From Catonia carolina (lineage: Eukaryota; Arthropoda; Insecta; Hemiptera; Achilidae), in assembly GCA_035578175.1 (NCBI GenBank), contig JAQMRL010000005.1, forward strand, positions 56,463,722 through 56,527,721: a stretch of DNA of 64,000 nt. Direction: 5' to 3'. The translations under genes and the position numbers were made by a program. The first letter of the stretch is position 1, and every line of letters starts with the position of its first letter. The notes under the pieces are model-generated. The model worked only from the letters and a program-made list of their open reading frames with translations. It was not told where the DNA came from and searched no databases. This document shows positions 55,331 to 64,000 of the stretch, piece after piece.

Positions 55331-55608
55331 TGTTGTTTAGGTCATCAGCCGATAGGCTGGTTTGAACCTCTAGAAGGTTTAATAAGTAAAAATAGGAGTG
55401 GGGTAGTTTACAATTGCCTTCCTCGTTGAGTCAAGATAAGATAACTGTGACTAGTTCTTTTTACACCTGTACCTCTTCTGTTGTTAAATGCTTCAGCCAT
55501 ATAATTGAATGACAATGTGATAAGAGAGAGAACTATTTTGGTAGCCCTGGAACTAGCAGATCGTGTGAAAATAATTAATACTCCACTTGTCTGTTACGAG
55601 CGGAAAAA
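55331..55608 (+). repeat. SINE-like family 4, copy B, internally deleted
   Basis: Begins TGTTTAGGTCATCAGCCGAT and shares GGCTGGTTTGAACCTCTAGA, TTTACAATTGCCTTCCTC and GTAGCCCTGGAACTAGCAGA with copies A and C. It lacks the central block that is duplicated in copy A. Confidence 0.8.
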
Positions 55609-55717
55609 TTTGACATGAAAAATTTTGAAGTATGGATTAGGAAGGTTGTGCTATTGCACAGAGTGCAAGAAAAATTCTGATCAGGCATTTAGTTTAAGTA
55701 GTCAAGTAATTTGTCCA

Positions 55718-56106
55718 TGACAGGAAGTTGGAGTGTTGTTAAATTATTTGCACTCTTTTTGTTGGTTCCAGGGCAACAAAAAATAGTTCTTTTTCTTATC
55801 ACGTAGACAGTCTTAATTATATGACCGAAATATTTACGAACAGAAGAGGTAGAGGTGTAAAAGACTCTAGTCAGAGTTATCTCCTCTGATAGTAATAAAT
55901 TTAACTATACAGCCAGACCCTGTGGTGAATTAAGTGAAGGTGTCATTTGCAGGATAAAAAGTGGGTACTTCCGGAAGGCCTGGCATGCTGATAAGCGTAA
56001 TTTTTAACTCAGTGAGGAAGGATAGTAAACCACCTTACTCCTTGTCTTTACTTAGTAAAACCTCTAGAGGTTCAAACCAGCCTTTCGGCTGTTGACTTAA
56101 TAAACA
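55718..56106 (-). repeat. SINE-like family 4, copy C, inverted
   Basis: Minus strand from about 56105: CAGCCGAAAGGCTGGTTTGA, CCTCTAGAGGTTTTACTAAG, then a single copy of the block duplicated in A (CCTGCAAATGACACCTTCAC) and the common end near 55718. Confidence 0.8.
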
Positions 56107-56109
56107 GTC

Positions 56110-56290
56110 AAGTGAAGGTATACAAAAACCTCAACCAGGACAAAAATAAACAACCCCATAATCCAATAAGGTGAGGTTGATACGTATGATGTATAAATTA
56201 GGTATAGTTCTGTACAGACTCAGGACGATTATACTTGAGAAAGTATGGTTAATTGAACCCCAACCATCAAAGTACACCGGTAACCATTAT
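56110..56290 (-). repeat. SINE family 2, 5'-truncated body
   Basis: Minus strand GGTTACCGGTGTACTTTGAT, GGTTGGGGTTCAATTAA and CCTGAGTCTGTACAGA match the body of the full copy at 40806; the tRNA-like head is missing. It abuts copy C of family 4. Confidence 0.75.
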
Positions 56291-57034
56291 TTTTTTAAAA
56301 ATCCGCAATACAACCAAACAAACTCCGGCAACGACTCTACCACTGCGCGAATCCTGTATTTTTTTATCGAATACTTAACAATTTGACAATAAGATAAACA
56401 ATGAAATAATAGCTACTTCAAAAAAAACTATATGCATGTGTACAAAACTGAAAAGTTTTACGTAAAAGATCTTAAAAATGATAAATTGCAATCTCTCTTA
56501 ACAATATAAAAAAACTATTTCCCAATGTAAAATAAGATTAAAAAATAACGGTCCTAATGTAAGCCATGCATCATCAATTTGATTTTATCCATACATAATT
56601 TAAATGCTGTTAAATTGGGAAAACGGAAAATCAGTCTCGTTAATCGAAAAATGTTAGACGCAGTATGTAGAAAAGGAGAAAGAAATGTAAAACCTGAAAT
56701 GTGGTTTACAATTTATCTGAAAAATCCAGCCGCTGCCATCGCACGGATGGATTTGTGAAGAAGAGAAATTACGTATTCCTTCACTTTGTAGAGATAGAAC
56801 TGAGTTAGCTATGAATAGAACCCTGAAGGATAAGTTATTTGAATGATAATTTAAATTTATACTTTTGTGAGTTGTATTGCATATGTATATATTATGCTGA
56901 ATACCGTTTTAGATTTAGTTATATATAAAATTTTAAACTTAAATTGCAATGCCATAAAAACGAACAGGTTGTTAAGTTGATTAAGTTGACATGAGGTTGA
57001 TTCTTTTCCAAGAAAACAAATTCTTTCCTATGCA
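56291..57034. other. AT-rich, no gene seen
   Basis: About 740 bp. 56700-56790 has balanced composition but no readable frame. Confidence 0.45.
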
Positions 57035-57136
57035 TATCATGATGATATAATAAAATTTAGTTGTTTTAAAAGAATGTATGACTAAATTTTTACGGTTTTC
57101 TTCCTCTGATGTTGTTAAGTTGTAGGCCCGTACATA
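57035..57136 (+). repeat. Direct flanking repeat, left copy
   Basis: About 100 bp with AAAGAATGTATGACTAAA, TTCTTCCTCTGATGTTG and TAGGCCCGTACATA. The same text recurs directly at 58069-58169, on the other side of the palindromic mariner. Confidence 0.85.
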
Positions 57137-58068
57137 CGAAGTGTGGCTATTAAATAATGAGACTGACGTTGTAAAACATTTTATTTTTATTTTATACATA
57201 ATCACTTTATGTCCCCTTCAATATACTTTTCTTCTCTATCCCTGGAACACTCCATGAGAACTTTCCATTGTTGGAAACAGTGCTGGAAGTCATCTTCTGT
57301 CAGATCCTTCAGGAACAGGTGCCGCTTTCTCTTTTACAGCTTTTACAGACTCAAATCTTGTCCTTTTTAATGCAGATTTCACCTTAGGGAACAGGCAGAA
57401 GTCACATGATGCAAGATCTGGTGAATAAGGTGGATGTTCTAACACTGAGATGCTGTACTTGGCTAGGAACCTCTTGACAGATAACGCGGAATGAGCTGGC
57501 GCATTGTCTTGGTGGAGAACCCATGATTTTGTCCTTCCACATTTCGGGGCGTTTTTTCCTTACTCTTTGACGTAGTTTAGAAAGTACCTCAAGGTAGTAA
57601 TATTGATTAATTGTTTGACGTTCAGGAACCCGGTAAAGGTAAACAATCCCATGGATATAAAAAAAACAATCATCATTGCTTTAAACTTTGACTTGCTCAT
57701 TCGAGCTTTTGTAGCTCTCGATGAAGTTCGGCACTTCCAGTGCATGAATTAGCGCTTCGTAAGTAAATAACCAAGTTTCATCACATGTTATTGTCGTTTC
57801 TAAAAAATGTGGGTAATTTTCAATCGCGTACAAAGTGTCAGACAAACATTTTTGCAAGCTTCATTTCAAACATTTTTTAGCAGCACGTGTCCAGAAGAAG
57901 CTGACAGAAGATGACTTCCAGCACTGTTTCCAATAATGGAAAATTTGCATGGGGCGTTGTAGGGATAGAGGAGTGTTTATTGAAGGTGACAATTAGTGAT
58001 AATGTATAAAAAACTGACGTTGTAAAAAATTTACAACGTCAGTCTCGTTAATTAATAGCCGCACCTCG
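57137..58068 (-). mobile_element. Palindromic-ended mariner derivative, copy 2
   Basis: 932 bp between TA dinucleotides (57135-57136; 58069-58070). TIRs CGAAGTGTGGCTATTAAATA and, inverted, CGAGGTGCGGCTATTAATTA. As in copy 1, the arms extend far beyond the TIR: about 57240-57330 and 57885-57985 are inverted copies of the transposase 3' end. The junction after the CAAGCTTCATTTCAAACATT block is the same as in copy 1, so both descend from one rearranged founder. Confidence 0.85.
57330..57840 (-). pseudogene. Mariner transposase remnant in copy 2
   Basis: Broken minus frames with AIENYPHFLETTIT (before the first Asp), SKATKARMSKSKFKAMMIVF, NVKQLINITTLRYFLNYVKE, WVLHQDNAPAHSALSVKRFL and LAPCDFCLFPKVKSALK. 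Several stops and shifts; no N-terminal HTH region. Confidence 0.65.
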
Positions 58069-58169
58069 TATATTATGATGATATATAATTTAGTTGTTTT
58101 CAAAGAATGTATGACTAAAATTTTTGCGGTTTCTTCCTCTGATATTATTAAGTCTTAGGCCCGTACATA
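58069..58169 (+). repeat. Direct flanking repeat, right copy
   Basis: Matches 57035-57136 at nearly 90% by eye and ends in the same GGCCCGTACATA. The mariner therefore lies exactly at the junction of a ~100-bp tandem duplication. Confidence 0.85.
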
Positions 58170-58519
58170 CATGACTTAAATTTCAAACTGTTACGGTAAT
58201 AAGTTTACTGTAAACGGGAAAATGTCTGTCTATACTAATATTATAAGTAAGTAATGTTTATTTCTTTGCACCAGATAATCTCAGAAATTACCTAAAATAC
58301 TTCAAAATTTCTTTCACTATTAGGACGCTTAAAGCTCACTGAATAACACAGGTTATAACGTCGTACTCAGTGTTTTTAATTTTTAGAAAGTTTGACGTAT
58401 GTCATGTTTTTAAATATCGAACTGCACTCACACACTTTAATAAAATAAATAAATATTTATTTGTCAGCCAAAAAGTAATCGACATTGTGAAAAATAGTAA
58501 TAAATTGGTTGTAATTGGT
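58170..58519. other. AT-rich, no gene seen
   Basis: No motif seen; the frame at 58370 (plus) runs into the GC-rich patch next door without a domain. Confidence 0.4.
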
Positions 58520-58795
58520 TTGGTGGCATTTCTCCCGCCACCTCGGCTTCCACGGATAGGTTGCCCAAGAGCAACCCGGAGGCCCGGAAAGAAGACCCGG
58601 AGGCCGTTCCATTGAACTCTTATTATACCGTGACTGGCGACTGTAACATACCTATTTTTACTATAAACTAAAATATCGAGAGCGAGGGTGAACCTGGTCG
58701 GCAAACCAGGGGATGTTTGTTGTCAGGGAAGCCCCTTGATGCACAATGCGCCCATCATCAAGAATATTAAGGGTACCCGGAACAAAGAAAAATAA
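58520..58795. other. GC-rich patch, unclassified
   Basis: Contains CCGGAGGCCCGGAAAG, GACCCGGAGGCCG (a CCCGGAGGCC doublet) and AACCTGGTCGGCAAACCAGG. It lies 3' of the minus-strand R1-like LINE and could be part of that element, but no protein motif confirms it. Confidence 0.35.
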
Positions 58796-58799
58796 AAAT

Positions 58800-59519
58800 G
58801 TTCAAATATCCGGTTTTTTTGCACATTATTAAAATTCAGAATTTTCTGCATCCGATGATGTATAATTTGTAGGGGTTTTTCCAATTTTTAACCCAAAAAA
58901 AAAAATTAAAAACAATCATGTTAACCCTTACGTTATTTTCTAAACCTTATCAGTTTGCATAAACAGATCTATTTTTTGAATGACAAATGATAAACTCGTA
59001 ATTTTGTTTTTGTTTTAAATCTTTAGTCGGAATAAGACTAGCTGTGAATGTAACAGTTAAGGAATTTCCAGATTATGACCCTGGAATGTATTAGAGGTAA
59101 CTATTTTGTAGTACTTATAATGTGTTCTTTTTTAGTTTTTTCTTGTTTCCCGGAAACAGCAATTTTTGACACATAGGGAACATTTTCTCAGCCAAATGTG
59201 AACGGATTTTAATGAAATTTTTGCACAGCCTTTTATACCATAATTTAAATGTACTGAGTTAATATTACAGTAAAAAAATGCGTTTAAATATTTATTTTTT
59301 ACTAAAACAGGCAAAAATTATGCTTTAAGTGGTAATTTCAAAAATCATTTTCTTATCTTCCTAACAATATAGTATACACAGATGCTACTTATTATGTGAG
59401 TGTAGAGTAGCCTGAAAAGTAACCACAAAAAATTGAACAGGATAACTGCAGTAGTTTTTAAGAAAATGTTCCTTACATTAACATTACGAAGATAGGCATT
59501 TCCCGCTACGGTAGTAGCC
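58800..59519. other. AT-rich, no gene seen
   Basis: Ends at the readable C-terminal edge of the LINE; A10-type run at 58898. Confidence 0.45.
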
Positions 59520-60395
59520 TCATAGGAGCATTGTATTAAAAGTACCAGTGCAAACTATAAGGGCTCTGCTCTGGGCGCTCCGTAACTTTAGAACAAGTTC
59601 TCTATTCTGGTCTAATCGGTGAGCCCATACGGCTGTCGCGTAAGTCACCATCCTTTCGAACCCTCCTTGGTAAATCGTGCGAAGACTGCCCGAAGAGAGA
59701 CCCCACTCCTTCCGAGCGATTCGCCGCAGTTTATGCTTTGTCCCAGCAGCGTCCGCCGCAACCTGCATAATGTGGTTACTAAATAGCAACTTGTCATTGA
59801 ACAGAACGCCCAGATACTTATAGACTCTAACTCTATTGATACTGGACCCTTTAAAACCTACAGGGTCCTAACTGAATGACAATTTAGCAGTATTCCTCAG
59901 AAGCATATACTTTGTTTTTGAAATACTGTTACTAATATCCATCCATCTCTCGACCGAGGCCATAACCGACCTGTAACGTTCCTCCAGCTGTGGATGCGAC
60001 CAACCGCGTACTAAAATGAGAACGTCATCGGCGAATAAATAGGGCTGTGACTGACTCAGGAAAAGGTAACCCCCCAAGTCCGGAAAACACAAGTATCCAA
60101 AACGGAGGGCCCAAAATGGACACCTGCAGGCATTCCCGTGTCGACGGCTTCTTCACCGACTGGAGGTTGGTCATAAAACAAGCCTCGCGGTCAGACAAAT
60201 AGTTCGCCACGATGGCCTGGAGATAGATGGGAACATTGCGGCGTTTTAAATCACCGAGGATATCACCCCAGCACAAGGAAGGGAATGCAGCCTCGATGTC
60301 AATAAAAATTCCTAATACGTAAGTGCAGTCGGTGCTCTCCACCTCAAACAGGGCCTACAAAATACAGTCCTCGGTGCTTACTCCTGTTAAAAGTG
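59520..60395 (-). mobile_element. R1-like LINE fragment, minus strand
   Basis: From high to low coordinate: GVSTEDCIL-stop-ALFEVES, DCTYVLGIFIDIEAAFPSLC (palm A, first Asp, near 60320), DLKRRNVPIYLQAIVANYLS, then SQSQPYLFADDVLILVRGWS (catalytic FADD, near 60035), VERWMDISNSISKTKYML, and in another frame HIMQVAADAAGTKHKLRRIA, RMVTYATAVWAHRLDQ and SRALIVCTGTFNT. This order is that of R1/LOA-type RTs. A stop near the start and several frameshifts make it dead. Confidence 0.8.
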
Positions 60396-60653
60396 TTGCA
60401 TTTTTTCTGAGTCACCGTTTTAGCAGCTGATTCGGTAACCGCTGTTTGTTTACTCGATTTATCTTTCTTACGATAAACCGAGTATACTAGGGTGAGTTAA
60501 TTATAAAACAACAGAATTGGGTGTATTATATCCGTGGAATACTTATCGATGCTTGTCAATGAAATATTTACAATCTAAACTAGCCCATCAATAGGTCTAT
60601 TAACAATAGGTTAATCTGAACAATTATACTAGATATAGTTAAGTTCATACCTG
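60396..60653. other. Spacer upstream of candidate promoter
   Basis: AT-rich with GAGTATACTAGG and TATACTAGATATAG words; no motif recognised. Confidence 0.4.
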
Positions 60654-60736
60654 TATAAAAGCCTATTGTTCTAGTACAACAGGGTTATACGATCAAACTG
60701 TTGCGTTGGTTATTTGTTTACTTACGTTACCTGTGG
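60654..60736 (+). promoter_or_regulatory. Candidate TATA box and splice donor
   Basis: TATAAAAG at 60654-60661 is a consensus TATA box. TCAAAC near 60693 is a weak initiator, rather far away (about 40 bp). CTGTG-GTAAGC at 60731-60740 matches a 5' splice donor. Together they could mark a short first exon, but each alone occurs by chance. Confidence 0.3.
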
Positions 60737-60755
60737 TAAGCGTTAGGTCAACAAT

Positions 60756-60884
60756 ATGGGTCTGCTGTATTATGTGCTTGCTTGGATTATCGTGTTCACC
60801 CCTGTCCCTTTACCGCAATTACAAACCAAAGTTTGGTATTCAACGTTACAGTTGAGGTTCACTCTGTTTCGTACTCCGTATTAA
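60756..60884 (+). CDS. Short ORF with signal-peptide-like start (42 aa)
   Basis: ATG with A at -3 (ACAATATGG). The product begins MGLLYYVLAWIIVFTPVPLP, a hydrophobic stretch followed by polar sequence, resembling a signal peptide with cleavage near residue 18-20. It ends at TAA 60882-60884. It lies 100 bp after a TATA box and in less AT-rich DNA than its surroundings. It could be a first coding exon or a chance frame. No family recognised. Confidence 0.25.
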   Translation: MGLLYYVLAWIIVFTPVPLPQLQTKVWYSTLQLRFTLFRTPY

Positions 60885-60889
60885 CTTAA

Positions 60890-61400
60890 TTACACATCAT
60901 CAACAAACGACACGATCTGCGGGCAGATTTCTCTTTATCATACAGCCTCCGTCTGTCTCCTTTTCCACAATACGAACCGGCTTACGCAAATCAGTAGAAC
61001 TGTTTAGCTTAATACATTTTACAACACTAATAAGCTGGTATTTACCAACAGTAAATTCTCCCGCACGTAAACCTGGTTAATTACTAACATTTGACGTGCC
61101 CACTTAACAATTAAAATTTCCATGATTTTTTTTTTTAATTTAGTATGAAAAAATTATCTTACCTTTAATTTAAAATACATTAATTCTGTTGATAAAAATT
61201 ACATCAAGAAATTGTAAATATTAATATAGGCTATGATAAACAGTTAGCCAAATAACTTGATCTTGATCCTTTCGTTCTTGTTATTACACATGATTGTAAT
61301 GAACTGCACAACTAGTAAATTATTATATTAATTTATCCCATCAATATAATTATAATCATAATATAATATGATAATAAATCATAATCATAATATATATAAT
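60890..61400. other. No gene recognised
   Basis: 60900-61080 has balanced composition. 61320-61410 is an ATAATC/ATATA low-complexity tract. Confidence 0.45.
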
Positions 61401-61404
61401 CAAT

Positions 61405-61890
61405 ATATAATGAAAAACAGCTTACTAACGACAAATATTGACTTACATATTAGGAAAAATTTCTTAAAAGCTATGGGTTTGGAGTGTAGCATTGTACGGG
61501 AGTGAAACATGGGTGATAGGGACTGTAAAAAGGAAGAGAATAGAAGCCTTTGAATTGTGGTGATATAGGAAAATGTTAAACAGTAGGCGAGTGGACAAAA
61601 TAAGTAATTTAGAGGTTCTTAGGTGAGTGGATAAAAAAAGAAGTATTTGGAAGCATCTTACCAGAAGAAGGGATAGGCTAGTGGGGCATATCTTAAGACA
61701 TCCAGGTATTGGTCTATCAATAATAGTGGGTAATATTGAGGGAGTAAATTGTAGGGGGAGGCAAAGGTTAGATATATAAAGCAAATTACAAAAGATGTAG
61801 GGTGTTACAGGTATGTAGACAAGAAAAGATTTGCGCAAGATATAACAACTTGGAGAACTGCAACAAACTAGACGAGAGACCGATAACAAA
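61405..61890 (+). pseudogene. LINE C-terminal fragment (family L2)
   Basis: Starts MKNSLLTTNIDLHIRKNFLK, nearly identical in DNA to 15130-15200. It continues in broken frames (GRVDKIS-like, HLTRRRDRLVGHILRHPGI, GRRQRLDI) to a last block RFAQDITTWRTATN-stop at about 61870. The part beyond 61600 is not preserved in the 14605 copy, so this copy shows more of the element's 3' end. Confidence 0.7.
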
Positions 61891-62549
61891 AAAATATATA
61901 ATCATAAAATCAAATAATTATCTGATAATATGGGAAAATGTAATAATCATTTTAAGGAGTACAATACTCAATTTAAAACTCCAGCGGATATTAAATTAAT
62001 GTAGAGAACTCCATACTTCTATTCCAACGTCTAGAATGATAATTCCACGGGTTTAGTGGTATATTTCGCGAATTAATATCGAGTAAGAGTCAGTTTTCGA
62101 TTTGAGAAAGTATATTTATGAAAAGTCTGTTTACCAAAGAAACACATTGTTAAAGTAAGGAATATTTTGCTTATGTTTAACCATTGTTTTTGAAGTACTA
62201 GGGAACGTTTATAATATTACACCGACAATAAAATAAAATTATATACATGTTACATGTTGTGGTGTTACATGCACAAATATTAACAGAATATTTCAGTTTT
62301 CTGAAATATTACTAATATTTTTCTAAGAAATTATAATATAATAATTTCTTATAATATGCACTGTTTGTCTTAAAGAGTGTTTCAGAAGATGATGATGATT
62401 TTGTCAGAAGGAATAACCTTCGGACAAAATCTTTACCCAAGAAAACTTTGTTTCTACTCCGTGAATGATTCAATAATATCATGAAGTATAATTTATAATC
62501 ACAAGTTTTACAATAATAGATAGGTAATCAAATGAACTTAAACTTGTAC
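61891..62549. other. AT-rich, no gene seen
   Basis: TTTCTTATAATATA words near 62320-62355 form weak inverted repeats; nothing more. Confidence 0.45.
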
Positions 62550-62905
62550 AATGGATCTGAAATCAAAGGAGAGTCGGAAAAGGAGAGTCTTTTGAAGAGA
62601 GTAGCTTAAACGAATGAATAAAAGTTGATTGTGGTAAGTAGAGGCAGCATCTGAAGAGAATGCCGGAAGAGAAAAAATACCCTTGAAAGTGAAGAACTAT
62701 AGACCACATGGAAGACGGGAGTTTTGAAGGGCACGCAGAAGATGGCAATAGTTAAATTATGGAAAGTGTGATAAAATCTCTAAGCATTGAATTTATAAAA
62801 ATAAATAACAAATCGCTGAAAACAGTGCAATTTATAAAAGTGAGTTTGGCAGGAGCCTAATCTTTGGTAGAACGAAAAAGAAGAAGAAGGAGAAAAATAA
62901 CCTAG
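62550..62905 (+). pseudogene. LINE 3' tail, decayed
   Basis: Broken frames give VKNYRPHGRREF and RARRRWQ, the GRRxxGRPxxRW C-terminal signature. The segment ends GAAAAAGAAGAAGAAGGAG at about 62895, the same type of tail as the LINE ending near 11775. Confidence 0.5.
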
Positions 62906-62989
62906 TTTCAATCGATTAAAATTAAGAAACCATTTTTTTTCTTCGAAAGAACAGCCTCTCGAAAAATGTTAGCAGACATGCCGCCTACC

Positions 62990-63390
62990 CTATTTTGTAG
63001 AGCATAAAAAATATAGTAAATGAGGCAATTTTTTTTTAAATTCGCAAGAACCGTTTTTGAGAAAATCACAAAAAACTGAAAAATAACACGAATAATTTAC
63101 TACTTCCGGTTGACCGATTTTGATGAAAATGTTCGTGTCGTGCCCTCTAGTGGTACCTAACTTAAGTTCCGAGCTTCAACTTTGTATCATGTTCCGTTCT
63201 TGAGATATTTCGTTCACACACACGCGCGCGTGCGTGTGCGCACACACAAACACACACACATGCACCAAATTGCTAAAAACATGTTTTTTGGGTTCAGGGA
63301 GTCTAAAAACGTGTACATTTGGTGAAAACTCGATTTCGAAAATTAGACAAAAAACAATACTTCCTTCCTTTTTATTCATACATACAAGAG
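62990..63390 (+). repeat. Dispersed repeat family A, copy 5 (long)
   Basis: Reference copy: CGTTTTTGAGAAAATCACAA, ACTTCCGGTTGACCGATTTT, TAGTGGTACCTAACTTAAG, a CA/CG dinucleotide array at 63218-63260, AAACATGTTTTTTGGGTTCA and TCGATTTCGAAAATTAGAC. The minus-strand 67-aa ORF here (63176-63379) is a by-product of the repeat; the related frame appears at 35918. Confidence 0.75.
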
Positions 63391-64000
63391 AAAGTAAAAA
63401 ATGACGTTTGCAATGACTAAAAATTTGCTAGATATTATTTTAAACAGTAATAAAACAACCTTTAGTTAATTACATTAACATCTTAATAAATAATAATTTA
63501 ATACCAACATGAGCAACTGAAATTATCGTATAAAATTAATATAGACAAGAAAATGGTACTAATGCCATTCATAATAAGTGAAAAAGTAATAAACAAATAT
63601 AAATAATTCACTCATCTTAGAAGATATAACATTTTAAATTACACTATAATAAAATAACATAAAGTTTATTAGAATATTTTATTACTATTTCAAGTTAGTT
63701 GAGAAAGTAATAATAAAAAAGATAATATCCGTTGTTGTTATTATTATGAAACACATAAAACAGTACGTTTTCATTGCAAAATATTAATAAATACTAAAAG
63801 AGAATATACGTTTACATCTTTAGAGAATATACGCATTACATCTAAATAACATCATTTGCTTTTATAAAATTAAACTCTGTTTCTCTTCAATATGTCTATA
63901 CTCGTGTGTCCTTATTTTTTATTCCAACCTATTGTTTGAGTTGATCTTCTAAAGTTAATTAAGGATAGAGAAAACATATATTACAATTTATTAAATAAAA
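63391..64000. other. AT-rich, no gene seen
   Basis: Contains an AGAATATACG-TTACATCT duplication at 63800-63843 only. Confidence 0.5.

Noticed and set aside
1..64000. CRISPR array, rRNA genes or bacterial operons
   Set aside because: No regularly spaced direct repeats, no rRNA core sequences and no tightly packed ORFs with ribosome binding sites; the sequence is clearly eukaryotic.

Overview
The window is AT-rich, gene-poor eukaryotic DNA. It most resembles insect intergenic sequence, possibly hemipteran, but no marker fixes the species. The evidence is the mix of mobile elements: DD34D mariners, a piggyBac-type MITE, a P-type THAP element, jockey-like and R1-like LINEs, a Ty3/gypsy LTR element and several tRNA-derived SINE families. 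I found no host protein-coding gene I would call with confidence, no rRNA, no free-standing tRNA gene and no CRISPR.

Layout. 0-2.7 kb: worn jockey RT, a SINE piece and an IS630/mariner transposase tail. 2.7-4.7 kb: a nearly intact mariner (3045-4392) inside a long imperfect palindrome. 4.7-6.7 kb: two GC-rich islands, one with a histone-type 3' stem-loop, and SINE scraps. 8-12 kb: two LINE pieces and a small membrane ORF. 12.1-12.7 kb: a piggyBac-like MITE. 13.9-15.5 kb: a small basic ORF, a LINE and a 106-bp MITE. 17 kb: a third GC island with a 49-bp tandem repeat. 18-25 kb: LINE 3' ends and mariner relics. 27.9-30 kb: the best-preserved LINE. 31.8-32.7 kb: a 914-bp P-type element with 8-bp target duplications, coding only THAP plus coiled coil. 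33-35 kb: two tandem repeats and a jockey tail. 37.3-38.2 kb and 57.1-58.1 kb: two copies of one rearranged mariner with inverted, duplicated 3' ends. 39-41 kb: three SINEs with visible target duplications. 41.3-48.5 kb: a pogo/Tigger-like relic split by a 6.6-kb gypsy element with near-identical LTRs. 50-53 kb: two jockey fragments in opposite orientation. 53.5-56.3 kb: a SINE cluster. 59.5-60.4 kb: an R1-like LINE. 60.65-60.9 kb: a TATA box with a signal-peptide-like ORF. 61-63.4 kb: LINE tails and a dispersed repeat.

The coding sequences seen here serve transposition rather than a host pathway. The gypsy element carries a complete promoter/PBS/gag-frameshift-pol/PPT layout but four coding breaks. 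The P-type element and the palindromic mariners look like non-autonomous derivatives that would need enzymes supplied from elsewhere.
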